The notes under the pieces were generated by a model that was not told where the DNA came from, searched no databases, and worked only from the letters and a program-made list of their open reading frames with translations. Source: CAZBUK01 sp964495085 (GTDB lineage Bacteria; Bacteroidota; Ignavibacteria; T3Sed10-11). From it: DNA of 45,004 nt. The position numbers were made by a program, and so were the translations under genes. Below, in pieces: positions 37,159-45,004 of the stretch; position 1 is the first letter of the stretch; each line of letters opens with the position of its first letter. Location of the stretch: NCBI GenBank assembly GCA_964495085.1, contig CAZBUK010000027.1, forward strand, positions 1 through 45,004. The letters run 5' to 3'.

Positions 37159-38154
37159 TTAATGAACGGATAAACCCCAAACCTGGCCGCCGTCCTGGGT
37201 ATTGAAGATCCAACTCATTCCCCCGTCTGTGCTTCTGTAAAGACCGCCGTTCAGCGTTCCCGCTAAAACGATATCCGTATTTGATGAGATAACCGCCAGT
37301 GCGTGAATATCCAAATTCTTCAGCCCGTGAATCGATTGCCGCCATGTATTTCCTCCGTCGATCGATTTATACACGCCGCCGCCATGTGTCCCGAGATAGA
37401 CAACATTTGTGTTCATGGGATCGAGAGCGATCGCATAGACGGTCGGGTGCACCAAGCCCTCGTTCCGTTGCTTCCATGTGCGGCCGTTATCCGTAGAGAT
37501 GAAGATTCCGTCATCCTCGGTGCCGGCCCAGATGGTCTCATATTCCCGCGGATGTCGTGCAAGCACCCGGATCCCGATCCCTTCAAGTCCGGATTGATTC
37601 CATCGCTTTCCGCCGTCATAGCTGGCATAAGCACCATTCTCGGTAGCCGCCAGAATATTATGAGTATCCGGGATTCCGAGGAGTAAGTCTGAAACAAACG
37701 GCAGATCCGGCAGCCCGGAATTCAGTTCGATCCAAGCCGAGCCGTAGTCCGAAGTTCTAAATACCCCGTACGCGGTCGCTGCATACACGCTGCGGGGATC
37801 GAGCGGATTTACCCTTACTTTGAGCACTTCCGTCATTTCCCACCCGGAGGTAATCACAAAGGAATTTCCCGAATCCGTCGACCGCAGAACCCCGTTGCCG
37901 CACGCTGCCCAAATCGTGCCGTCGGGTCCGGATTCCGTATAGAAAGTCCTGATATATCCCCGCCATCCGATATGCTCCCAGGATATTCCGTCATCGGCGC
38001 TGCGAAAAATTCCTATAACAGGAACATCGGTTTTTCCCCATTGATGTCTCTGCGAGCTCAGGACCGACATGAGGATCGTATCCTGCTGTGCACGAACTGT
38101 TTCTCCGATCGACAACCAGACGAAAACGAATAACAGGAGAGAAGAACGCGACAT
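37159..38154 (-). CDS. Secreted Asp-box (BNR) beta-propeller protein, copy B
   Basis: 331 residues from ATG 38154. A Sec signal peptide (MSRSSLLLFVFVWLS...VRAQ) sits at this start, and AGAGGAG lies 8 bp before it. A longer in-frame start at 38328 would add 58 residues that look like translated leader. At least seven Asp-box-type motifs are seen (SADDGISW, STDSGNSF, TSDYGSAW, SYDGGKRW, STDNGRTW, SIDGGNTW, STDGGMSW). It is a relative of copy A at 34308-35345. The product is periplasmic or extracellular. It lies 183 bp after the amidohydrolase gene and 19 bp before the 594-residue protein, and may open the secreted-protein part of the cluster. Confidence 0.88.
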   Translation of the reverse strand: MSRSSLLLFVFVWLSIGETVRAQQDTILMSVLSSQRHQWGKTDVPVIGIFRSADDGISWEHIGWRGYIRTFYTESGPDGTIWAACGNGVLRSTDSGNSFVITSGWEMTEVLKVRVNPLDPRSVYAATAYGVFRTSDYGSAWIELNSGLPDLPFVSDLLLGIPDTHNILAATENGAYASYDGGKRWNQSGLEGIGIRVLARHPREYETIWAGTEDDGIFISTDNGRTWKQRNEGLVHPTVYAIALDPMNTNVVYLGTHGGGVYKSIDGGNTWRQSIHGLKNLDIHALAVISSNTDIVLAGTLNGGLYRSTDGGMSWIFNTQDGGQVWGLSVH

Positions 38155-38161
38155 TTTTAGA

Positions 38162-38168
38162 CTCCTCT
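38162..38168 (-). promoter_or_regulatory. Shine-Dalgarno AGAGGAG fixing the start of propeller copy B
   Basis: AGAGGAG ends 7 bp before ATG 38154, which also opens a normal signal peptide. It excludes the longer frame beginning at 38328. Confidence 0.8.
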
Positions 38169-38337
38169 GGTATACATAGAAAATGATCTGCAAACATTCC
38201 CGGGGTATCTTTGCACCCGTATTATTCGATGTATCCCACTTGCTCCCTCGATCAGCGGCTCCGGTTACCGGTCCATCCCATTCGAACCGGTAACAATTTC
38301 TGTCGACGGGCTCATCCTCGGTCGGCATCCGGCATGA

Positions 38338-39963
38338 TTATAAACGACGGACTTTGTTTATGATCTTCATCATATTCTCTCCGAGAATTTTCTTTTTATC
38401 CTCATACGAACAGTGTGCATAGGCAACCCAGCCGAATTGCGGAAGCGGGTCCCGCATAGGCTGATCCGTCCCGAACAGAACACGGTCGGCGCCGATTTCC
38501 CGTACCATATATTCGATCACGCGGTAAGTCACGGAAGTCAAGGTTATTTCAAGATAAACGTTTGGAAATTTCCGGGCGGCTTCTATGCCCTGCCGTGCCG
38601 TCGCAAATGATCCGCCGGTATGGGCAATAATAAACGAGATATTGGGATATCTCGGTGCGAGATCGTTTATCTCCGGGGTGAAGTCGGGCGATGGATGCAT
38701 AAGCGCATAAGCATGCATTCGGTCGCCGTACCGGAACCATGGCGCCCAGAGCTTATCGTTATACGGAATATCCGTACGAGGATGGTACGGTTTAATTCCC
38801 TCCATGCCCATGACCCGGTACACCTGCTCCAATTCTTTTTCCCAATCGGTGATATACTGCGGCTGGAGCGTCGCGTATCCATGATAAAAGCCGGGATACC
38901 GTTTCATGGCTTCAGCGACTATTTTATTTCCCTCTTCGTAATCGCTCCAGATACCGAGCCATGAACTAATGCATATCTTCCGTATACCGATAAGCCGTGC
39001 GCGTTCGTGCATGCCCGCTGCATCGGAATTCGGTTGGTGCATGAAACCGACCCCTTTTGCGTCATCGTGATTTATATGGGCATGTGCGTCGATGATCAGT
39101 ATATCCGTGTGGGGTTTGGCCGCTTTAGTATTCTCGAGTATCGGATCCGCGGCGGGCTGTCCGGGATATCCGCCGGGATTCGATTCCAAACGGAGCAGCC
39201 GGGAGATGTTCCGGGAGGTGATATTCTCCTTATCTCCCTCGGGGAGAAGTGCATAGTCGAGAAATGTTTTTGCGGCTCCCGGCGATTTATCCAGCGCACC
39301 GGTACCGAACAATATTCTATCCGATCCGAACCACCCGGTAAAGGTCTCAAACGCCCGGCTCCCCTGGTGATTCGACAACTCGATGTGGAGACTCGTATGC
39401 TTTTTCATCAGCGCGTGGAGATACCGCGTTGCCTCCCATCGGGCTCCCTGCAGCAGTACGTTCAGGCCCGCATGATTATGAAGTACCGTGTTCAGTTCCG
39501 TCAACAGCACCTCATTCGACTTTTCGATCAGCTCGGGTCCGTACATATACCCCCCTTCAACAATCAGGAGTATCCCTTGCTTTTCGAATTCCGCGAATAA
39601 ATCCCCGCATACATCCTCATTGAACCAGTAATGATGCGTACGCGGATACATTTTCGCCGCTCGAATGCCGTTATCGAGCATCTCCCGGACACAATCCCGT
39701 GCAGATGGAAATTCCCCCGTATGCGAGGGCATCACCGTCCAGACACCATAGAGCCTTCCGCTCTTTTTCAATTCATTGAGCAGGAGACGATTTCCGAAAG
39801 AGGGATCGTACTCTTTCGAAGTCCAGTGAGCTATCAGAGCGGCATGAATTCCGCACCAGGCCATTTCCTCGAGGAGAACTTCGGTCCGGTATTCCGTTTC
39901 CGGTTCTTTCGGTCCACGTCTGCCGATCATCGCAGAACAATCGATATAGGTACGGGGTGTCAT
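38338..39963 (-). CDS. Tandem amidohydrolase_2 protein with degenerate N-terminal domain
   Basis: 541 residues from ATG 39963; GGTGG lies 5-6 bp before it, while a GTG at 39972 overlaps the preceding stop. It contains two TIM-barrel amidohydrolase_2 domains. The N-terminal one (about 1-270) has lost its metal ligands: IDCSAMIG where IDxHxH is expected, and FGTGALD for FGTDxP. The C-terminal one (about 287-541) is intact: His294 and His296 in IDAHAHI, then AHTGGS and Asp500 in FGTDQP. Members hydrolyse lactones or amides or decarboxylate aromatic or sugar acids. The start lies 2 bp after the stop of the aminotransferase gene, indicating coupling. Confidence 0.86.
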   Translation of the reverse strand: MTPRTYIDCSAMIGRRGPKEPETEYRTEVLLEEMAWCGIHAALIAHWTSKEYDPSFGNRLLLNELKKSGRLYGVWTVMPSHTGEFPSARDCVREMLDNGIRAAKMYPRTHHYWFNEDVCGDLFAEFEKQGILLIVEGGYMYGPELIEKSNEVLLTELNTVLHNHAGLNVLLQGARWEATRYLHALMKKHTSLHIELSNHQGSRAFETFTGWFGSDRILFGTGALDKSPGAAKTFLDYALLPEGDKENITSRNISRLLRLESNPGGYPGQPAADPILENTKAAKPHTDILIIDAHAHINHDDAKGVGFMHQPNSDAAGMHERARLIGIRKICISSWLGIWSDYEEGNKIVAEAMKRYPGFYHGYATLQPQYITDWEKELEQVYRVMGMEGIKPYHPRTDIPYNDKLWAPWFRYGDRMHAYALMHPSPDFTPEINDLAPRYPNISFIIAHTGGSFATARQGIEAARKFPNVYLEITLTSVTYRVIEYMVREIGADRVLFGTDQPMRDPLPQFGWVAYAHCSYEDKKKILGENMMKIINKVRRL

Positions 39964-39965
39964 AT

Positions 39966-41213
39966 CTACCACCAGAATGGCGTAATGTTTTTTCGTTCGA
40001 CTGGTTCCGCATCGTAGGCTCTTAGGAGAGCATTTCTTGCCTTCTCAAGCGCCTCATCGATGTCGGCGGCCTTATGCGAGTATGAGATGAACCATCGCTG
40101 GTTCGCAAATATCCCTTCGCGATAAAGCTCGCGGTGCCAGAGATATTCGATGCGGCTGTTATATCCGGGATCCCCGGTTGTGAAGCGTATATAGGATGCG
40201 GGCGGCAAGCCCGCAGGTTGAGCATCCAGAGAGAGATCTTTTACGATCGATGTAAAACCATCCATGAGACGACGGCCCATAGACCAGAGATGTTCCTGTA
40301 CCCGATCCCGCTTCATTATCCGGATCGTCGCTATCGCGGCGGCGATGGAGAGCGTCTCACCGGCGTACGTGGTTGTCAGTTTGAAATTATTGAGGTGCTC
40401 CATATATTCGCGTTTGCCGAGATACGTCGAAATAGGATAGCCGTTGGCCATCGCCTTGGCGTAGCTCGCTAGATCCGCATCGACGTCATAATATTCCTGA
40501 GCTCCGCCGAGCGCCAATCGAAATCCGGTGAGAATCTCGTCGAGAATAAGAATGATTCCGTACTCTCTCGTTTTCTCCCGCAGAAATTTCAAATACGTCC
40601 CGGAGACGTCCTCGTTGAAGTCGTACGGTACCGTAATGACGCACGCGATCTTTTCTTTATATCGTTCGATAAGTTCGCCCGCACGGTTTATGTCCCCCCA
40701 CGGAATTATTTTCACATGCTCTTTCAATACCGCAGGGACTCCGTTCTGCGGACTTTCTGCGGTCGAGAACCAATCAGGGTAGCCGTGATATCCGCTCATG
40801 AGAATCATGTCCCGCTGTGTAGAGGCGCGCGCAATCCGGACATTGCACATATTCGCATCCTCTCCCGTTTTCATGAATCTGCACATACCCGCGTTGGGCA
40901 CGGTACCGGAAAGCAGGGACGCCAATTCCGTTTCTATCGGACTCGCCATACTGAACAGCACTCCCTTTTTCATCTGTTCGCGCACCGCGTCGTCAACTTC
41001 GTCGTAACAATACCCGAGCGTGACCGGACCGAGCGCCAACCTGAAATCGATATATTCTTTCCCGTCCACATCCCAGATTCTGCATCCTTTGCCTCTCTCG
41101 ATGAACTTGGGCATCGTTTCATCGAAGAACGGATACGGCCGTTTTGCGTTCGTCTGCGTCCCCCAAGGCATAAGCGCAAAGGCTCGTTTGAATAACTGAT
41201 CAGACTTTTTCAT
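39966..41213 (-). CDS. Class III PLP aminotransferase (glutamate-1-semialdehyde aminomutase-like)
   Basis: 415 residues. The fold type I class III signature is clear: WDVDGKEYIDF near the start, DEILTGFR, and the PLP lysine Lys253 in SYAKAMANGYP. It is closest in pattern to glutamate-1-semialdehyde 2,1-aminomutase but lies in no tetrapyrrole operon; several sugar and amino-acid aminotransferases share this look. It probably moves an amino group on a small carbonyl compound. Lacking a Shine-Dalgarno, it starts 76 bp after the six-hairpin glycosidase-like gene, and its stop lies next to the amidohydrolase start. The pair probably acts on one compound. Confidence 0.88.
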   Translation of the reverse strand: MKKSDQLFKRAFALMPWGTQTNAKRPYPFFDETMPKFIERGKGCRIWDVDGKEYIDFRLALGPVTLGYCYDEVDDAVREQMKKGVLFSMASPIETELASLLSGTVPNAGMCRFMKTGEDANMCNVRIARASTQRDMILMSGYHGYPDWFSTAESPQNGVPAVLKEHVKIIPWGDINRAGELIERYKEKIACVITVPYDFNEDVSGTYLKFLREKTREYGIILILDEILTGFRLALGGAQEYYDVDADLASYAKAMANGYPISTYLGKREYMEHLNNFKLTTTYAGETLSIAAAIATIRIMKRDRVQEHLWSMGRRLMDGFTSIVKDLSLDAQPAGLPPASYIRFTTGDPGYNSRIEYLWHRELYREGIFANQRWFISYSHKAADIDEALEKARNALLRAYDAEPVERKNITPFWW

Positions 41214-41289
41214 ATATTAATGGAGTTAACAGAAGTTTTGCTTATTTGTTTTCCGAAATGATGAAAGATTGCCAAGTTTTTCGCCCTCT

Positions 41290-42882
41290 TCAAGTCCGCG
41301 TTGATTCATATGTGATGCTGATAATTGCCGGCTTGTTGATCCTTAATTTTGCATCGACATACTTACTTTGTTCTACCTTTACATTCTTATGTCTCACCGT
41401 TCTCCCGTTCACCTGCACCCTGGATGCTCTGCAGCCTTTCGGAAGAAGAACATGCAGGTCGACCTCAGCTTTTCCCCTGAGTTTCAAATCGATCTTTCCT
41501 TTACGTCCGTCATGGCGGAAATCATATCCGAATGAAGCTCCTGAAGCGCCGTACACGCATTCGACGTCAGCTTGATCAAGCCCGGCTCCTATCCACCGCG
41601 GAGCGACCGAGACTTTCCGGTACAACTTGTAATTATCGACAATTCCCGCCAGTCCTTCCATCATACCATACAGCATTGCCGAGGAACCCCAGGCATCCGT
41701 CGGCGACGCATCCGGGCTCGTACTCGTCTCGATTGATGCCGGGCGTCCGTCCGGAAAATACCAGAGATAGGTTTCGTTATTCCGAGTAAGTTTTTCATAC
41801 TTCAATAGTTGGGTCACCCCGTATTCCTCTAAACCGCTTACGAGGGCTGCACGTGCAAGCTCGCCTCCGACCAGAGGCATAATACCGCCGTTGCAATATG
41901 CACCGCGCACAAGCTTCTCGTCGCCGTAAATTCCGTCGGGGAACGGGGGGTCAATACTGAACCACTCCGCAAAAGCCCCTGTCGTCTCACCGCGTTTCCG
42001 GTATTCGTTGATGATTGAAACCGCCATTGCATGCGTAGATAACCCTCTGTTGATGTTCATCGGATTGCTCAGACTCAACTGATCCTCCTCGTTTACCCCG
42101 TCGATGCTGACGGGAACCAGATGGACGTGATGAGTATAAAATTTCCCGTTGAAACAGGCCTTATTCGCCCGATTTCTGAAAGCAGCTGCGAACTTATTCC
42201 ATCGAAGCGCCTGCTTCCGATTTCCGAGATGCGCGTATATTGAACTCAACTGTAGAAAGGCCCGGTAGTAACCCGAGAGGTCTCCATGCATGAGACCCCA
42301 GAAAGTATGTTCGTTAATCTGAAAATTTAACCAGGGATGGCGTCCGGCGGTGTAGTCGAAGTCCCATGTATCGATGCTATACGGACGCTTTACCAATTTA
42401 TGTTTCTTATCCCATCGCCATGGGTCGGTAATAATATAGGTAAGGGCTTTTTCCATGTTCGGGATTTTTTTCCTGGCCCAGGCATCGTCTCCCGTCGCCT
42501 GCCAGGCGAGATAAACTGCATTGACGAACCTGAATTCCACGTCAGCTTCAACCGGCACGCGAACATACTTTGCCCAGTTCTCTTTCTCGCAAGGAATTTT
42601 TTCCGGGGTCATTGTGAAGTAATCGAAAATCCATCCCTTTTCTGTCTGTGTCTCGGCAAAGTGATCGACCACCGACGTCATATCTTCTTCCCAGTATCTG
42701 AATGCCCGCATCATATCCGCGTAATCGCGAATCCACAGACTCGGCGCATCCGGGGTTCTGTACCCGCGTACCCGGGTACCGAACATATTGTATTCGGTAA
42801 TATCGTTCAATAGAAAGTTTTTTATCCTGGGGTATAATGCATCGATCCGGTCGTCTCCGGACTTTACAAACGTTCCATCCAT
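41290..42882 (-). CDS. Six-hairpin (alpha/alpha)6 glycosidase-like protein
   Basis: 530 residues. APSLWIRDYADMMRAFRYW near residue 50 matches the WxRD region of (alpha/alpha)6 glycosidases such as GH15, GH63 and GH37-like enzymes. NINRGLSTHAMA, AYCNGGIMPLVGGELARAAL and SPDASPTDAWGSSAM are further toroid helices, and the last 100 residues form a beta-sandwich. There is no signal peptide, so it probably acts in the cytoplasm on imported oligosaccharides. The GH family and catalytic acids cannot be fixed by eye. GGAGAAGAG precedes the ATG. It lies between an unclassified large protein and the aminotransferase. Confidence 0.77.
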   Translation of the reverse strand: MDGTFVKSGDDRIDALYPRIKNFLLNDITEYNMFGTRVRGYRTPDAPSLWIRDYADMMRAFRYWEEDMTSVVDHFAETQTEKGWIFDYFTMTPEKIPCEKENWAKYVRVPVEADVEFRFVNAVYLAWQATGDDAWARKKIPNMEKALTYIITDPWRWDKKHKLVKRPYSIDTWDFDYTAGRHPWLNFQINEHTFWGLMHGDLSGYYRAFLQLSSIYAHLGNRKQALRWNKFAAAFRNRANKACFNGKFYTHHVHLVPVSIDGVNEEDQLSLSNPMNINRGLSTHAMAVSIINEYRKRGETTGAFAEWFSIDPPFPDGIYGDEKLVRGAYCNGGIMPLVGGELARAALVSGLEEYGVTQLLKYEKLTRNNETYLWYFPDGRPASIETSTSPDASPTDAWGSSAMLYGMMEGLAGIVDNYKLYRKVSVAPRWIGAGLDQADVECVYGASGASFGYDFRHDGRKGKIDLKLRGKAEVDLHVLLPKGCRASRVQVNGRTVRHKNVKVEQSKYVDAKLRINKPAIISITYESTRT

Positions 42883-43006
42883 ATCTCTTCTCCGGTTGAA
42901 AATATAAGTCTAGAAAATTCGAACCATGTGAAAATCTTATCTTTCCCGTTTACCCGATTGAGATTTCATCAAGAGTCCAATCTGTCCTCTCTTCATGCAA
43001 ACGTTC

Positions 43007-45004
43007 TTAGATGAGCTCATTCAACGGAAGCCGGGTATTTTTATATGACCAGGGGATTCCCGGCACACGCCATTGAAAATCGGGATCAATGTACGGCTCG
43101 TCGTCCTCGTGTCCTTTCATGAGCTCAATTTTTCGTTTGAGCAGTTTGCCGAGATTTTCGCCGTAGATAAAGGATGTCTCGCCCACGCCTGAAAAATACA
43201 TCCACTTCGTTTTCGACCCTTCCCATAATTCCAGTATTTTTTTTGTATTTTCGATCTCGTCGAACACCATGTCACGCAACAACTTCCTGAACTCGCTGCG
43301 CTTTGTCCGGTCTTCCGTTTCGAGATAGCCATGCACGCCACCGACCCAGGCTGCCACGTTCCGTTGATTCCGGATCCAGTACCTGAGCGCCCGGAGACGG
43401 TCGAATTGATCTCTCAAACATGCATTAGCATTCGTACCGTTCGATTTTTCGACCATTTTACCGGCCGACTCTATTGCTTCATCAAGCACGGGAAATACCT
43501 TCTCATCCATTCGCCGCATCGCTTTCAGTGCGGTCGGACTATCGGTCAGCTCGAATCCCACATCGTACCGGAAATCGACCCGGGCTCTGTTATGCGGCGT
43601 CGAGATCAGGAAGTCCTCATAATATTCCCGGTCTTTCTCCGGGATAGCCTCGATATTCGGAATAATCGGCCGAATGAATAACCGGTACCAGACTCCCCAG
43701 GCGCTGTAAATCCAGATCGGAACGGGGAACGACCGGAACGCGTCATCGGCAAGTTTCCAGATCTTTGCCAGTTCATCGGCGTATTCTTCCCCCGCCCACT
43801 GAACCGCTTTGTCCCGTACGAACTTAACCGGATCGAACGCGGAATCAAGCTGGAATGCACGGATTATCTCCTGGTTGATGTTGTATGGAGCGTATACGGG
43901 CGGCGTAGCTCCGCCGAGATGGCATATATGACGCACTCCTTGCCCGGCCATCGCTTTCAATTTCTCTCCGATCAGGAAGGGGTACGGAATTCCGGTCAGC
44001 GGTTCGTGGTTCCAGATCACGTCCGGCGCATACACAACCTCGGTCATTGCGCCTTTATTATGCAACCGTTCCATCGGTTCGATTTCACCGGCATCAAAAT
44101 CGTTATGCAGAACAGTCTGGTGCACCTCGGTCACGTCGTTGTAGACCGGATGCGTATACTCCAGTCCCCATCCCTTCGACTTATACGAAACCGCTTCAAC
44201 GTCGATACCTTCCTCGAGATTCCTGATGATATATTCGAGCTCGGTTGAGAATGCTTCAAATCTCAACACCACCCGGAAATTCGGATTAACCTTCCTCCCC
44301 GCATCACGGAGAAGCTTGAGATACCGGACAAGATTCAGAGCTGCCGCTTCGGCGATTTCTGTATCGCCCTTCCATTCACGGATCACATAGCCCCCTCCGT
44401 TTCTGCCAACGTAGAGCGAGCTCGTATACTCGAAACCGGCTCCGCTGTCGTTCGACCAGATGGATATATATTCAAGACGGGGAACCTCCCGCAGCAACTT
44501 CTCCATCATTTCTGCATAGTGATCGCGGACTACGGGGTGCGCGATCGATAAATTGAATCGAGGATGGAAACTCCGGAGCGGATGATCCACTCGTGCACCG
44601 CGCAGCATCGGATATCGCTGCAGGAGCGCGTCAGGCACGGAACGTGGTTCAAAACACACGAGTCCGGGCGTCAGACCGTATTTTTCCGCATACGAAACGT
44701 TTGACTTCAGATAATTTAAATTTGCCTGAAGATAATCGTCTTTATAGATTCCCTTGTTCAACCGGCTCGTGACGAACTGATCGAGCGCCGGACAATAAGT
44801 GAAAAACCTGTGGAGCACCTCCCCCTTCGGTCCCGTTTCGTACTGGACGGGAAATGCAAGACCGTTCACTTCGGCATGCGAGAATCCGATGCGCGCCAGG
44901 TTCGCAAAATACTCATCATGATCGAGATGCTTAACCGTTCGCGCGTGTTGGTTGATATACTGATCGTACCAGGGGCGATGTCTGGTGAATGTGACGGGGA
45001 TGAG
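43007..45004 (-). CDS. Large protein of unknown family, possible TIM-barrel glycosidase (5' end beyond window)
   Basis: The frame is open from the right edge to a stop at 43007: 665 residues without the true start. A GTG at 44869 is internal and not the start, since the upstream codons read as normal protein. The first half has beta/alpha-like pieces: YAEKYGLTPGLVCFEPRS, then YISIWSNDSGAGFEY, VVLRFEAF and VEAVSYKSKGWG, which recall TIM-barrel glycosidases such as GH20/GH67-like enzymes. The second half is helical. No catalytic pair is proven. No signal peptide can be judged. It lies 124 bp upstream of the six-hairpin protein, in line with glycan metabolism. Confidence 0.65.
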   Translation of the reverse strand, partial: LIPVTFTRHRPWYDQYINQHARTVKHLDHDEYFANLARIGFSHAEVNGLAFPVQYETGPKGEVLHRFFTYCPALDQFVTSRLNKGIYKDDYLQANLNYLKSNVSYAEKYGLTPGLVCFEPRSVPDALLQRYPMLRGARVDHPLRSFHPRFNLSIAHPVVRDHYAEMMEKLLREVPRLEYISIWSNDSGAGFEYTSSLYVGRNGGGYVIREWKGDTEIAEAAALNLVRYLKLLRDAGRKVNPNFRVVLRFEAFSTELEYIIRNLEEGIDVEAVSYKSKGWGLEYTHPVYNDVTEVHQTVLHNDFDAGEIEPMERLHNKGAMTEVVYAPDVIWNHEPLTGIPYPFLIGEKLKAMAGQGVRHICHLGGATPPVYAPYNINQEIIRAFQLDSAFDPVKFVRDKAVQWAGEEYADELAKIWKLADDAFRSFPVPIWIYSAWGVWYRLFIRPIIPNIEAIPEKDREYYEDFLISTPHNRARVDFRYDVGFELTDSPTALKAMRRMDEKVFPVLDEAIESAGKMVEKSNGTNANACLRDQFDRLRALRYWIRNQRNVAAWVGGVHGYLETEDRTKRSEFRKLLRDMVFDEIENTKKILELWEGSKTKWMYFSGVGETSFIYGENLGKLLKRKIELMKGHEDDEPYIDPDFQWRVPGIPWSYKNTRLPLNELI

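Noticed and set aside
38155..38328. 58-residue N-terminal extension of propeller copy B
   Set aside because: The signal peptide and a strong AGAGGAG ribosome site both point to ATG 38154.
39966..41213. Aminotransferase as hemL of tetrapyrrole synthesis
   Set aside because: The pattern is GSA-aminomutase-like, but the neighbours are an amidohydrolase and glycosidases, so a hemL symbol is not justified.

Overview
This is a bacterial window of about 45 kb with moderate GC content. It has 30 supported protein-coding genes, no recognisable tRNA, rRNA, CRISPR array or transposase, and is dominated by sugar and glycan metabolism and large signalling proteins. Clues to the organism are a single-polypeptide hybrid two-component regulator (Reg_prop propeller, histidine kinase, receiver, AraC domain), giant Ser/Thr-kinase/cyclase-like/ATPase/TPR proteins, an expansion of UroD-like proteins, secreted Asp-box propellers and a heparinase II/III-type lyase. 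They suggest an uncultured member of the FCB superphylum or a neighbouring group (Bacteroidota-, Calditrichota-, KSB1- or Latescibacteria-like). No SusC/SusD pair is present, so a typical Bacteroides-type locus is not seen. The lineage call is inference from gene content only. Several genes have clear Shine-Dalgarno sequences.

Layout. (1) 1-14873, all minus strand: two paralogous giant kinases flank a DUF2236-type oxygenase, an FAD-dependent aldonolactone-oxidase-like protein and a 1390-residue hybrid regulator. One kinase is cut by the window edge; the complete one lies 46 bp upstream of the regulator. (2) 14874-15860: about 1 kb without a gene. (3) 15861-19757, minus: a formyltransferase-fold enzyme, a beta-propeller glycosidase-like protein, a secreted NTF2-like protein and a UroD-like protein. 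(4) 20142-23531, the only plus-strand block: an MFS transporter and two UroD-like genes, preceded by a good sigma70-type promoter. (5) 23552-45004, all minus: a long carbohydrate-catabolic cluster.

The long cluster reads, in transcription order: a large unclassified protein (cut by the edge), a six-hairpin glycosidase-like protein, a class III aminotransferase, a double amidohydrolase, two consecutive copies of a [secreted Asp-box propeller + secreted 590-residue protein] module, a PfkB sugar kinase, a heparinase II/III-like lyase, a sodium/solute symporter, a nitrilase-superfamily amidase, a DhnA-type class I aldolase, a 1-phosphofructokinase-like PfkB kinase and another UroD-like protein.

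The arrangement suggests a pathway: secreted enzymes cut a polymer, the symporter imports the product, kinases phosphorylate it and the aldolase splits the sugar phosphate. The amidase, amidohydrolase and aminotransferase suggest that the substrate, or a linked part of it, carries nitrogen. The substrate cannot be read from the sequence. The most novel-looking part is the tandemly duplicated propeller/590-residue module at 32413-38154. The set of four divergent UroD-like proteins, of which only one keeps the full three-ligand zinc motif of corrinoid methyltransferases, is the second point of interest.
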